From Solidesulfovibrio carbinolicus (lineage in GTDB: Bacteria > Desulfobacterota > Desulfovibrionia > Desulfovibrionales > Desulfovibrionaceae), in NCBI RefSeq assembly GCF_004135975.1, contig NZ_CP026538.1, forward strand, positions 3,224,001 through 3,288,000: a DNA stretch of 64,000 nucleotides, in the 5' to 3' direction. Below the pieces are notes generated by a model. That model saw only the letters and a program-made list of their open reading frames with translations, ran no database searches and was not told where the DNA came from. Below, piece by piece: positions 37,500 through 46,715 of the stretch (position 1 is the stretch's first letter; every line of letters begins with the position of its first letter). Made by a program: the position numbers and the translations under genes.

Positions 37500-39449
37500 A
37501 TGTGCGCCTCCCCTGCCCCCGGCTTCGCCCTGCCCCCGCCGCTGCGCCTGGCCTGGACCCTTCGCGACGACATCCGGGCCAATCTCCGCCTGGCCGGCCT
37601 GGCCGGAGAAACCGATTTCGCCGTCTGGTGGCTGTGCTGCGGCCACGAGGCGTTTCCCGCCGCCGCCGCCAACGTGGAACTCGACCGGGAGAGGCTGCTG
37701 CACGAGATCGTGGATCATGGCGAAACGCCGGACACCCCGCCGATCACCAGGCTCATGGATTTCGTCTGGCGTTTTCGCGCCAGTGAGACGGCCCGATTCG
37801 ACCGCGACAGCGCCGCCGGACGCGCGGCCTTCGCGGCTTGGTTTTTCACCAGCGCCGTGCCGGAGATGGGGCTTTGGCACCTGCTGTCACCGGAACAACA
37901 GACATGGCTCCATGAGGCGACCACGCCGCCGTTGACTCCGGTCGGCCTGCCTGTGCCGCGCTTGGCCAGGCTTGTCTGGGCGGCCCGGGACGACGTGCGC
38001 GGAGCCTATGCTCCGGACACGGCCGAGGGCGCGCTGGGTCTGCTCGCCTGGTACGTGCTCTATGGCGCGGCCGAAATGGGGCACTCTGGAGATCTGACCT
38101 GGCGGCCGCCCCTGCCCCTGGACGCGCCGGAGCCGGAACTGGGCGGCCTGTCCCGCCGAGCCGTGCTGGCCTGGACGGCCGATGACACCGCCCGAAAAAG
38201 CCTTGATCCGGCCAGGCCCGAGCATCATCCGGCCATCATGGCCCTTGTCCGGCCCGTGGAGACCAACCGATCCAGCCCACCGTGCCGAAAAAAAGCCGCT
38301 GCCGCCTGCCTGGTGCGCGGCGGTCCACCACGCCAGGACTTTGGCGTCAACATCATCGGTTACGCGCGGGGGGAGCTTGGCATCGGCGAGGACTCGCGCA
38401 TGTTCGCCCAGGCCCTGGCCGCGGCCGATGTCCCCTTCGCCGTGGTCAACGTGCCGGCCGGCGCGGCCGTACGCCAGACCGACGGTTGGCTCGACGCCTG
38501 TCTCGTCAGTGAACTCCCCTATCCCGTCAGCGTTTTTTGCCTCACAGGCCTGGACACGGCCCGGCTGTGGCTGGAGCACGGCGACACGCTTTTCGCCGGA
38601 CGCCGCAACATCGGCTACTGGCCCTGGGAGCTGCCGGCCTGGCCGGTCGCCTTGCACGACGCCTATGGCTTGGTGGACGAACTCTGGCTGTCCTCGACCT
38701 ATACCCGCGACGCGTTTGCCGCCTCCTCGCCCGTGCCGACCTTCCTGGCGCCCATGGCCGTGTCCGTGGACCGCTTGACCCCGGTCCCTCGGTCGCGCTT
38801 CGGCCTGCCCGAGGACCGCTTTCTTTTTCTCTACGTCTTTGACTGGAACTCCTACCCGGCCCGCAAGAACCCCCAAGCCGCCATCGACGCCTTCCGCCGG
38901 GCCTTTCCCACCGGCCGCGAACCGGTTGGGCTGGTGCTTAAGACCATGAACGCCCGCCCCGAGGACCCCAGGCGGCAACTGCTCCAGGCGGCGGCCGCCG
39001 CCGACCGCCGCATCGCCGTGTTGGCCGAAACCCTGGACCGGGGCGAGGCGCTTGGGCTTTTCGCCGCCTGCGACGCCTACGTCTCCCCCCACCGGGCCGA
39101 GGGCTTCGGCCGCACCCTGGCCGAGGCCATGCTTCTTGGCCGGCCGGTCATCGCCACGGCCCATTCCGGCAACGCCGACTTCCTGACCCCGGACACCGGC
39201 TTTCCCGTGGCCTACCGCCTTGTTCCGGTCGGCCAGGACGAGTATCCTTTCGGCGAAGGCCTGCTGTGGGCGGACCCAGATGTGGAGAGTCTGGCGGCAC
39301 ACATGCGGCTGGCGGCCAACCAACCGACCCTGGCCCGGCGTCGGGCCCTGGCCGGGCGCGAACGCATCGCCGCCAGGCACGCTCCACACAGCGTCGGCAA
39401 AGCCTATCGGCGACGATTGCAGGAGATTGCCGGACTTGCGCCGGGTTGA
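37500..39449 (+). CDS. glycosyltransferase family 4 with N-terminal extension
   Basis: 649 residues from the ATG at 37500; the frame is open far upstream, but that part overlaps the GGDEF gene on the other strand. Residues 1-280 form an unrecognised domain with two similar halves (LAWTLRDDIRANLRLAGLAG...FAVWWLCCGHEAF, and LVWAARDDVRGAYAPDTAEG...LAWYVLYGAAEMG), so it looks duplicated. Residues 285-649 are a GT-B enzyme: DFGVNIIGYARGELGIGEDS, FFLYVFDWNSY-type strand, then AYVSPHRAEGFGRTLAEAML and VIATAHSGNADFL (EX7E-like). This type is common in surface-polysaccharide loci. Donor unknown. Confidence 0.82.
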   Translation: MCASPAPGFALPPPLRLAWTLRDDIRANLRLAGLAGETDFAVWWLCCGHEAFPAAAANVELDRERLLHEIVDHGETPDTPPITRLMDFVWRFRASETARFDRDSAAGRAAFAAWFFTSAVPEMGLWHLLSPEQQTWLHEATTPPLTPVGLPVPRLARLVWAARDDVRGAYAPDTAEGALGLLAWYVLYGAAEMGHSGDLTWRPPLPLDAPEPELGGLSRRAVLAWTADDTARKSLDPARPEHHPAIMALVRPVETNRSSPPCRKKAAAACLVRGGPPRQDFGVNIIGYARGELGIGEDSRMFAQALAAADVPFAVVNVPAGAAVRQTDGWLDACLVSELPYPVSVFCLTGLDTARLWLEHGDTLFAGRRNIGYWPWELPAWPVALHDAYGLVDELWLSSTYTRDAFAASSPVPTFLAPMAVSVDRLTPVPRSRFGLPEDRFLFLYVFDWNSYPARKNPQAAIDAFRRAFPTGREPVGLVLKTMNARPEDPRRQLLQAAAAADRRIAVLAETLDRGEALGLFAACDAYVSPHRAEGFGRTLAEAMLLGRPVIATAHSGNADFLTPDTGFPVAYRLVPVGQDEYPFGEGLLWADPDVESLAAHMRLAANQPTLARRRALAGRERIAARHAPHSVGKAYRRRLQEIAGLAPG

Positions 39450-39602
39450 ACAGCTGCCGGACCTATCCTGACAAGCTGATTGACAATACTACCTTGTTTT
39501 CGCCATGAAGGGTCTTCAGATCGGACGTTTTGCTCCGACTCTGGCTGCTGTTGATTCACAGCCTGCCGCTGGCGACGCCGACAAGGCCTACGTACAGGAT
39601 TT

Positions 39603-40958
39603 ATGTTACAAAAATTTCGTCCCAAGAAAGATTCCGTTCCCGTCCACAGGGAGGTGATTGAATTCCATCCTGACGCGGAAGAGCTGGAGCTCACGCCGCT
39701 GCCACGAGCAACCAGGCTCGTGTTGCATTCCATTCTCGGCCTCCTGGCTTTTCTGCTGCTCTGGGCCTGCTTCGCGGAAACGGACAAGGTCATCGCGACT
39801 TCCGGAAAAATCGTTTCTTCCGAAAAAAACATCATTATCGCGCCGTTGCAGGACTCCATCATCCGCTCCATCGACGTCCGCCTGGGTTCCGTGGTTAAAA
39901 AGGGTGATGTCCTGGTACGCCTCGACCCCACCTTTTCCAACGCCGACGCTTCTCGCATCCAGGTCGATGAAACCTATCAAAAGCTCCTGATCGCCCGTCT
40001 GGAGAGCGAACTCTCCGGCCTGCCCCTGTCGCCGCCAGCCGGGGCCACGCCCCAGGAGGTTGAAAGCCAGGTCAAATTGCTGGCCGGCCGCCTGGAAGAG
40101 TTCACGGCCAAGCTGCGCAGCTTCAACACCAAGATCGCTGAAATGCAGCAAAGCATCGTGGCCGGCCAGCGCCAATACACCCAGATGGACAAGCAGGTGC
40201 AGGTGGCCCAGGAACTGGTGGGCATGCGCAAGAAGGTCTACGAGCAGGGGTCGGATTCCCGGCTGTCCATGCTGGAGGCGGAAAACCATCTGGCCCAGAC
40301 CAACGTCTCCATGGAACAACTCAAGGGTTCCCTGGAAGCCAAACGCCACAATCTGGCCCAGGCCCTGGCCGAAAAGGAAGGCTTTATCGAGAACTGGCGC
40401 AATGTCGTCGCCAACCAACTCAGCGAAGCCCGCAAGACGCTCCAAACCCTCCAGGAAGACGCCTCCAAAGCCAAGCGCCTGCACGAATTGTCCGTCATCG
40501 CCGCTCCCAGCGACGCCGTGGTCTTGGACATCGCCAATTTCAACCCCGGCACGGTCATCAAAAGCGGCGAAACCATGATGGCTCTCGTCCCGCTGGATTC
40601 GCCCCTGGAAGCCGCCGTCTTCATCGGCACCGACGACATCGGCTACATCCGCCCAAACGATATCGCCACGCTCAAGCTCGATACCTATCCTTTCCAAAAA
40701 TTCGGCTACCTGGACGGTGAATTGCGCACCCTCGCCGAAGACGCTCAGTACCTCGACACGCCAAGCGGCCGCCGCCTCGTCTACGAGGGACGCATCCGCA
40801 TCACCGGCATGGAACACATGCGCAGCCTGCCCAAGGACTTCCGTCTGGTGCCCGGCATGACGCTTTCCGCCGACATCAAGGTCGGCTCCCGCACCGTCAT
40901 CACCTACATCACCTGGCCGCTTATCCGCGTTTTCGGCGAATCCATCCGAGAACCTTAA
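39603..40958 (+). CDS. HlyD-family membrane fusion adaptor of type I secretion
   Basis: 451 residues. A cytosolic start (1-40) precedes one membrane helix (about 41-60, LVLHSILGLLAFLLLWACFA). Then the lipoyl half KVIATSGKIVSSEKNIIIAP, LGSVVKKGDVLVRLDP, a long coiled coil (about 115-300, with KIAEMQQSIVAGQRQ and EAENHLAQ), second lipoyl half ELSVIAAPSDAVVLDI and a C-terminal beta barrel ending TYITWPLIRVFGESIREP (HlyD/LapC-type ending). It links an inner-membrane ABC exporter to an outer-membrane TolC channel. Neither of these is in the window. The next gene, 21 bases on, may be a cargo-related partner. Confidence 0.88.
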   Translation: MLQKFRPKKDSVPVHREVIEFHPDAEELELTPLPRATRLVLHSILGLLAFLLLWACFAETDKVIATSGKIVSSEKNIIIAPLQDSIIRSIDVRLGSVVKKGDVLVRLDPTFSNADASRIQVDETYQKLLIARLESELSGLPLSPPAGATPQEVESQVKLLAGRLEEFTAKLRSFNTKIAEMQQSIVAGQRQYTQMDKQVQVAQELVGMRKKVYEQGSDSRLSMLEAENHLAQTNVSMEQLKGSLEAKRHNLAQALAEKEGFIENWRNVVANQLSEARKTLQTLQEDASKAKRLHELSVIAAPSDAVVLDIANFNPGTVIKSGETMMALVPLDSPLEAAVFIGTDDIGYIRPNDIATLKLDTYPFQKFGYLDGELRTLAEDAQYLDTPSGRRLVYEGRIRITGMEHMRSLPKDFRLVPGMTLSADIKVGSRTVITYITWPLIRVFGESIREP

Positions 40959-40979
40959 GCGTCTCGACAAGGAGCCCCA

Positions 40980-42044
40980 ATGCACGCACAACAACAAAAC
41001 CAACGTCTGGAGACCATGCTCGCCAGCGAGGCCACCTTGGCGCCGTTTCCTCCCGGCGAATACACCATCGTCGTCGGCGGCATGGAACATCCCGCCGTCA
41101 GCCTGGCCAACTCGACCTTTCCCTGCATCCGCGTCGATGTTCTGCCCGGCAGCGCCGGGGCCTGCCGCCTGGCCTCGCCCGACGGCCACTCGGCCTGGCT
41201 GACCAGGACCGGCGACAGCGTCGCCCTCACCGTGGCCCAGCCCGGCGGCCTCCTCCTTTTTACCACCTACCGGCCAAGCGAATACGCCACCACCGGCATT
41301 CGCATGGACATCAAGCGCCATAACCCGGCCCAACCCCAGGCGACAATGCCCCAGCAGCCGCCCATGCAGCCTTTTGCCGGCGGCGGATTATCCTATTCCC
41401 CCCACGGCGGGCAGCCCGCCTTTGGCGGCTACCCCGGCCAGCCTCAGGCCGCGCCCGCCTTCGGCGGCCCCCAGGGCTTTGCCCAGCCACAGCCGGGATT
41501 TGCCCAACCGGTGCCGGCCTTCGGCCAACCGGCGCCGAGCTTCGGCCAACCGGCGCCGGCCTTCGGGCAGCCGGCTCCGGCCGCGCCCCAACCGCCTCGG
41601 ACGTTTACCCCGCCAAGCGCCCCCGCCGGCCCCATGCCGGTGGTGCGCATGGCCGGCCACCTGGAAGGCGAAGGCGACGTGGCCTTCGAGCCCGGGCAGG
41701 GCGCCGGCCGGCCCGGCTCCAAGCGACGCCTGGAAGCCGTGGCCCTTTATGTGGAAGGCGTGGCTTTGCAGGATCTGCAATACGCCGCCATCGGCCCCAA
41801 CGGGCAGCCCATGCCCTGGGTGAGTCCGCCCCAATTCACCGGCTCCCGGGGAACCGGCGCGCCCATGCTCGGCTTTGCCGCCACGCTCGGCGGCGACACG
41901 GCCGGACGCTATGCCATCGCCTACGCCGGGACCTTCTTAAACGCCGGCCCCGTGCCCGCCGCGCGCAACGGCGAATTCCTGCGCTCTCCCGTGCCCGGCG
42001 ACGCCCTGGAATCCCTGGCCGTCATCCTGGAACCCAAGGGCTAA
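40980..42044 (+). CDS. protein with Pro/Ala/Gly/Gln-rich linker, unknown function
   Basis: 354 residues, no signal peptide. Residues 1-115 form a beta-rich start (PFPPGEYTIVVGGMEHPAVS, RVDVLPGSAGACRLASPDG). Residues 120-215 are a low-complexity linker with repeats of F-G-Q-P-A-P and Y-S-P/G-G-Q-P units. Residues 220-354 form a second folded part (EAVALYVEGVALQDLQYAAI, and LAVILEPKG at the end) resembling a beta-sandwich. It follows the HlyD gene by 21 bases with a good ribosome site, so it is probably co-expressed. It could be an export substrate, chaperone or scaffold; none of these is shown by sequence. Confidence 0.7.
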   Translation: MHAQQQNQRLETMLASEATLAPFPPGEYTIVVGGMEHPAVSLANSTFPCIRVDVLPGSAGACRLASPDGHSAWLTRTGDSVALTVAQPGGLLLFTTYRPSEYATTGIRMDIKRHNPAQPQATMPQQPPMQPFAGGGLSYSPHGGQPAFGGYPGQPQAAPAFGGPQGFAQPQPGFAQPVPAFGQPAPSFGQPAPAFGQPAPAAPQPPRTFTPPSAPAGPMPVVRMAGHLEGEGDVAFEPGQGAGRPGSKRRLEAVALYVEGVALQDLQYAAIGPNGQPMPWVSPPQFTGSRGTGAPMLGFAATLGGDTAGRYAIAYAGTFLNAGPVPAARNGEFLRSPVPGDALESLAVILEPKG

Positions 42045-42196
42045 AACGCCCTCGCCGTCCGGTCGCGTTTTCCGTCCCAGGCGGATGCGCGGCCGGGCAA
42101 GCCCAGGGGGCCAACCAGGGCAGGCCAGGCACAATCCCCTGTTCCGCCCGAAACGGTCGCCAAACCCGCCGGCCCGGCCAGGGCACAAGGCCCGCC

Positions 42197-43450
42197 ATGG
42201 CCCACCCCCAGCGCACCATCCTGTTTGTCCACCGCGACTTCCCAGCCCAGTTCCAGGGCTTGGCCGAACATTTTGTACGCCAGCCGGCCACCCGCGTGTG
42301 CGCCATCCGGGAGGCCGGCCGGCAGGCCCCCCTGCCCGGCGTCGTCGATGCCCCCTACCACGACATCGGCCAGGCCCCTCCCCAGCTCCAGGCCCTGGCC
42401 CGCAACCTTGAGGAACAGATTCGACGCGGCGCGGCCGTGCTGGAAACGGCCCGCAACCTGCGCCGGAACGGGTTGGTTCCGGACCTGGTCTACGCCCACC
42501 CCGGCTGGGGTGAAGCCCTGTTTTTAAAGGACGTCTTTCCCGAGGCGCGCCATGTCTGCTACTGCGAGCACCACTACGACCCCAAGGGCCCCGAAGCCGC
42601 CTTTGACCCCGAATACCCCCTGGCCCAGTTCCAGTGGCCCACGGTGCGGCTGCAAAAAACCGCCGGGCTGCTGGCCCTGGAAGCCTGCCATCGCGGCGTT
42701 TCACCCACGGCCTGGCAGCGCCAGGGCTATCCGGCCGGACTGCGGGACAAAATCGAGGTCATCCACGAAGGCGTGGACACGGACGTCGTGCGCCCCGATC
42801 CGGCCGCCCGGCTCCTCCTGCCCGCGCACGGCCTCGCCCTGGCCCCGGGCGACGAGGTGGTCACCTACGTGGCCCGCGACCTGGAACCCTACCGGGGCTT
42901 CCACACCTTCATGCGCGCCTTGCCGCGTCTGCTGCGCCTGCGGCCCCGGTGCCGGGTGCTTATCATCGGCGGCGACGGCGTGAGCTACGGTCTGCGCCTG
43001 CCGGACGGCCAGACCTACCGGGAGCGCTACCTGGCCGAATGCCCGGTGGCCCCGGGGCGGGTCCATTTCCTGGGCAAGCTTGCCTACCCCGACTATCTGG
43101 CCGCCCTGGCCATGTCGGCCTGCCATGTCTACCTCACCTATCCCTTTGTGCTGTCCTGGTCGTGCCTGGAAGCCATGGCCGCCGGCTGCCTGCTGGTAGC
43201 TTCGGACACCGAACCGGTGCGCGAGGTGGTGGCCCATGGCTTAAACGGCCTGCTCGTGGATTTTTTCGACCACCAGACCCTGGCCGAGCAGGTGGCCGAA
43301 GCCCTGGCCCGGGGCCGGGAACTCTCCCCCCTGCGCGCCCTGGCCCGGGAAACCATCGCCACCCGCTACGACCGGGACCGTGTCTGCCTGCCGGCCCAGG
43401 TCCGGCTGATCGAGCAAACCCTGGCCGGAGACTTCGATGCCCACGCCTGA
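42197..43450 (+). CDS. glycosyltransferase family 4
   Basis: 417 residues. GT-B start: ILFVHRDFPAQFQGLAEHFV. Donor-site half: DEVVTYVARDLEPYRGFHTF, VLIIGGDGVSYGLRLPDG, VYLTYPFVLSWSCLEAMAAG, SDTEPVREVV, NGLLVDFFD. The E-A-M-A-A-G helix matches the EX7E nucleotide-sugar site of GT4. The gene overlaps the next one by 14 bases. Together with the two genes that follow, it forms a coupled trio for surface-glycan assembly. Acceptor and sugar are unknown. Confidence 0.85.
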   Translation: MAHPQRTILFVHRDFPAQFQGLAEHFVRQPATRVCAIREAGRQAPLPGVVDAPYHDIGQAPPQLQALARNLEEQIRRGAAVLETARNLRRNGLVPDLVYAHPGWGEALFLKDVFPEARHVCYCEHHYDPKGPEAAFDPEYPLAQFQWPTVRLQKTAGLLALEACHRGVSPTAWQRQGYPAGLRDKIEVIHEGVDTDVVRPDPAARLLLPAHGLALAPGDEVVTYVARDLEPYRGFHTFMRALPRLLRLRPRCRVLIIGGDGVSYGLRLPDGQTYRERYLAECPVAPGRVHFLGKLAYPDYLAALAMSACHVYLTYPFVLSWSCLEAMAAGCLLVASDTEPVREVVAHGLNGLLVDFFDHQTLAEQVAEALARGRELSPLRALARETIATRYDRDRVCLPAQVRLIEQTLAGDFDAHA

Positions 43451-44213
43451 CGCCGTATTGCCCCCGCCCACGCCGGCCGCCCGGCGCGCCCTGGAAGCCG
43501 CCAGAGCCCTGGCCGGAAGCGATCCGGCTCAGGCCAGGCTTCTGGCCCTGCCCCTGCTCGGCCAGCCGGCCCTGCATGTGGAGGCCCTGGCCATGGTCAT
43601 CGAACTGTCCCGGCGTCTGGGCGACGGCCCCACCGCCGCCGCCTTCGCCCGCCGGGCGGCCCGGCTGGCCCCCAAAAGCGCCCTGGCCCGCGTCCTGGCG
43701 GCCAATGCCCTGGCCGAGGCCGGCTTTCCCGACGAGGCGCTCAACCAAGCCCTGGCCGCCGAAGCGCTTTGCCCAAAGGACGCCGGAGCCTGTCTGGCCG
43801 CCGTCCGGGCCGCCCTGGCCGCCAACCGGCCGGCCGCCGGACTGCCGGCCGCCGTGGCCCTGCTGCGCGCCCCGGACGCCCTGGAAACCTTCCGTCTGGC
43901 CGCCGGACTCGTGGACGTGTGCTGCGGCGGCAAGGCCTGGGGCGCTGTCTGGCGCGACGGGACCACCGTCACGGGCTGCCTGCGCCGCTGCTCGCCCACG
44001 CCTGCGGAAGTCCGCATCCTGGCCGACGGCCTGCCTGTGGGCCGGGCCGTCGCCGATGCCCCCCTGGCCGGCCTCCCCGCCCTTGGCGGCTTCCGTATGG
44101 CCCTGCCGCCAAACCTCGACGTCGCCGGGCTTGAGGTCGTGCGGGCCGACGACGGCCTTCCCCTTTTCGGCTCGCCCTTGACCGCCGGCCCGGCCGAGGT
44201 CGGCCATGCGTAA
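43437..44213 (+). CDS. TPR-like protein between glycosyltransferases
   Basis: 258 residues. Residues 10-165 are Ala/Leu-rich with TPR-like repeats (AARRALEAARALAGSDPAQA, FARRAARLAPKSALARVLAANALAEAGF). Residues 170-258 form a small beta-rich end (WRDGTTVTGCLRRCSPTPAE, FRMALPPNLDVAGLEVV). It has no catalytic motif. Its start overlaps the GT4 gene and its stop overlaps the GT2/GT1 gene by 8 bases, so all three are likely translated as a unit. It may scaffold or regulate the transferases. No named family is recognised. Confidence 0.65.
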   Translation: MPTPDAVLPPPTPAARRALEAARALAGSDPAQARLLALPLLGQPALHVEALAMVIELSRRLGDGPTAAAFARRAARLAPKSALARVLAANALAEAGFPDEALNQALAAEALCPKDAGACLAAVRAALAANRPAAGLPAAVALLRAPDALETFRLAAGLVDVCCGGKAWGAVWRDGTTVTGCLRRCSPTPAEVRILADGLPVGRAVADAPLAGLPALGGFRMALPPNLDVAGLEVVRADDGLPLFGSPLTAGPAEVGHA

Positions 44214-46167
44214 CCTGCCTGCCGTCATCAATGTGGTGGTCCCGGTCTACAAGGGCCTGGCCGAAACCCGGGCCTGCCTGGAATCGGTCCTTCGCGCCGC
44301 CGGGCAGGCCCGGCCCCGGCTCATCGTGGTCAACGACGCCTCGCCCGATTCACGCCTGACCGACTGGCTGCGCCAGCTGGCCGGGGCCGGACACATCATC
44401 CTGCTCGAAAACCCGGCCAACCTCGGTTTCCCGGCCTCGGCCAACCGGGGCATGGCCTACGGTCCGGCCCACGACGTCGTGCTGCTCAACAGCGACGCCC
44501 TGGTTTTCGACGGCTGGCTCGACCGTCTGGCCGCCGCCGCCCACAGCGCCCCGGACATCGCCACGGCCACGCCCTTTTCCAACAACGCCACCATCTGCTC
44601 CTATCCGGCGTTCAACGCCGACAATCCCCTGCCCGGCGACATCGCCCCGGCCGCCCTGGACGCGCTTTTGGCCCGGATAAACGCCGGCCGGACCTGCGAC
44701 ATCCCCACGGGCGTGGGGTTTTGCCTCTACATCCGCCGCGACGCGCTCTCAGCCCTGGGCGATTTCGACGTCGCCGCCTTTGGCCGGGGCTACGGCGAGG
44801 AAAACGATTTTTGCCGCCGGGCCGTGGCCTTGGGCTGGCGCAACGTGTTGTGCGCCGACGTTTACGTCGTCCACGCCGGCGGGGCCTCCTTCGGGGCGAC
44901 GAAAGACGCCGCCCTGGCCCGCAATCTGGCGACCCTGGCCGCGCGCCATCCCGACTACCTGGACATCATAGCCGGTTTCACCCGGCGCGATCCGGCCCTG
45001 CCCCTGCGCCGGGCGGCGGACATGGCCCGCTTGACGCGCACGGCCCGCGCGCCGCTGATCCTGCGCCTGTGCCACGGCCTGGACGGCGGCACGGCCCGGC
45101 GGCTGGCCGAGGAAGCGGCCGAACTGGCGGAGATTGGCTACGACGCCGGGCTGCTCGTCCCGGCCGCTCATGCCGTGACACCTGAGCCGGCCGAGCCGGA
45201 CAACCGGGTGCGCCTGACCCTGACCGGCGCGCCGGACACGCCAAATCTCGTCTACGCCCTGCCGGACGACTGGGCGGCGCTTGTGGCCGACCTGCGCGCC
45301 CTGGGCACGGCCGGGGTCGTCCTCCACCATTTCCTCGATCTGCCCGAGAGCGTGCTGTCCCTGCCCGAGGCCCTGGGCGTGCCTTACGAGGCCCGCGTCC
45401 ACGATTACGCCTGGTTTTGCCCGCGCATCACGCTGCTCGACGACACGGGTCTGCCCTGCGACGAACCCGCGCCCGAGGATTGCCTGCGCTGCGTGGCGGC
45501 GGGCGTGCCCCTGGAAAACGATCTGCCGCCCGCGCCGCAGCTCGTGGCCCGCTCGGCCCGGCTCCTGGCCGGGGCCGGCCGGGTGCTGGCCCCCTCCCGG
45601 GATGCGGCCGCCCGCCTGGCCCGGCATTTTCCGGACGCGCCGCTTATGGTCGCGCCCCATCCCGAACCGGCCTTCGCCCCGCCGCCGTTCCCGGCGTTTC
45701 TCCCCTGGGACGGCCGCACGCCCCTGCGGCTGGCCCTTATCGGGGCCATCGGCTCCCACAAGGGCTACGAGGTGCTCTTGGCCATGGCCCGGGACGCGGC
45801 CCGGCGCGAACTGCCGCTGGCCTTTGCCGTGGCCGGCTTCACCAAGGACGATTTCGCGCTTTTCGGCACGGGCCGGGTGTTCGTCACCGGCCGCTACGCC
45901 GAGGGCGAAGCCGAGGCCGTGGTGCGGGAACTGGGTTGCCAGGCGGCGCTGTGCCTGTCGGTGTGGCCGGAAACTTGGTGCTACGCCCTGACCGAAGCCT
46001 GGCGGGCCGGGCTGTGGACCGTGGGCTTCGACATCGGGGCCGTGGGCGAGCGCATCGCCGCTGCGGGCTTTGGCTGGCGGCTGCCCCTGACGCTGTCCGG
46101 CCGGGAGGTCAACGACCGGCTGCTGGCCCTTTTCGCCCGGCCACCGGTTCCGGGGGGACTGGCGTAA
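44206..46167 (+). CDS. two-domain glycosyltransferase (GT2 + GT1/GT4)
   Basis: 653 residues. Residues 1-260 are GT2: INVVVPVYKGLAETRACLES, LIVVNDASPDSRLTD, PANLGFPASANRGMAYG, L-L-N-S-D-A as DxD site, and AFGRGYGEENDFCRRAVALG. Residues about 285-653 are a GT-B-type domain: LILRLCHGLDGGTARRLAEE, the FCPRITLLDD stretch with CRxxC-like DCLRCVAAGV, ALIGAIGSHKGYEVLLAMAR and CLSVWPETWCYALTEAW. Such fused enzymes add two sugars in sequence to a glycan. It is the last gene of the surface-glycan block before the nuo operon. Confidence 0.85.
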   Translation: MRNLPAVINVVVPVYKGLAETRACLESVLRAAGQARPRLIVVNDASPDSRLTDWLRQLAGAGHIILLENPANLGFPASANRGMAYGPAHDVVLLNSDALVFDGWLDRLAAAAHSAPDIATATPFSNNATICSYPAFNADNPLPGDIAPAALDALLARINAGRTCDIPTGVGFCLYIRRDALSALGDFDVAAFGRGYGEENDFCRRAVALGWRNVLCADVYVVHAGGASFGATKDAALARNLATLAARHPDYLDIIAGFTRRDPALPLRRAADMARLTRTARAPLILRLCHGLDGGTARRLAEEAAELAEIGYDAGLLVPAAHAVTPEPAEPDNRVRLTLTGAPDTPNLVYALPDDWAALVADLRALGTAGVVLHHFLDLPESVLSLPEALGVPYEARVHDYAWFCPRITLLDDTGLPCDEPAPEDCLRCVAAGVPLENDLPPAPQLVARSARLLAGAGRVLAPSRDAAARLARHFPDAPLMVAPHPEPAFAPPPFPAFLPWDGRTPLRLALIGAIGSHKGYEVLLAMARDAARRELPLAFAVAGFTKDDFALFGTGRVFVTGRYAEGEAEAVVRELGCQAALCLSVWPETWCYALTEAWRAGLWTVGFDIGAVGERIAAAGFGWRLPLTLSGREVNDRLLALFARPPVPGGLA

Positions 46168-46211
46168 GACGGCCTGTCGCGCCTTCGACGCGCCCTTGCC
46201 GCGCGAACCGG

Positions 46212-46239
46212 TTGCAATTCATCCGGTTGCGGGTATGGT
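46212..46239 (+). promoter_or_regulatory. candidate nuo operon promoter
   Basis: TTGCAA (46212-46217), 16-base spacer, TATGGT (46234-46239), about 57 bases before nuoA. It is the best sigma-70-like match in the 128-base gap, but the -10 is only moderate. Confidence 0.4.
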
Positions 46240-46295
46240 GGACTCCAATCGGACCCTCCGGTCCGGACGACGCCAACGCCGACAAGCGAGGCCCC

Positions 46296-46715
46296 ATGCC
46301 CCAGCCCCTGGCCTACGTCCCCCTGGACGCGCCCTTTTCCCCCTGGAATCCCGGGGCGCTGCCCCTTGTCGTCTATATCGGCATCGTCTGCGGCGTCATG
46401 GCCATCATCCTTTTCCTCTCCGGCTTTTTGACCCGCCGCCGGCCAAGCCCCGCCAAGCAACAGCCCTACGAGTGCGGCATCATCCCCACCGGACCGGGCC
46501 GGTTCCGCTATCCCGTGCCCTTTTTCCTCGTAGCCGTGCTGTTTTTGCTCTTTGACGTCGAAACCGCCTACATCATCGCCTACGCCGCCGCCTGGCCGGA
46601 ACTGGGACTGGCCGGCTACCTGCGCATGGCCGTTTTCATCATCGTCCTGGGCATCGGGCTGGCCTACGCCTGGTCCAAGGGAGCCCTCGACTGGGACGAG
46701 GAGGAAGGCCTGTGA
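46296..46715 (+). CDS. nuoA: NADH-quinone oxidoreductase subunit A
   Basis: 139 residues, ATG at 46296. Three membrane helices (about 27-47, 75-97 and 103-123). It has the NuoA loop [20 protein letters not shown] with the conserved Cys between helices 1 and 2, and [15 protein letters not shown] in helix 2. NuoA sits at the junction of the peripheral and membrane arms of complex I near the quinone channel. It is the first gene of the operon and overlaps nuoBCD by 4 bases. Confidence 0.96.
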   Translation: MPQPLAYVPLDAPFSPWNPGALPLVVYIGIVCGVMAIILFLSGFLTRRRPSPAKQQPYECGIIPTGPGRFRYPVPFFLVAVLFLLFDVETAYIIAYAAAWPELGLAGYLRMAVFIIVLGIGLAYAWSKGALDWDEEEGL

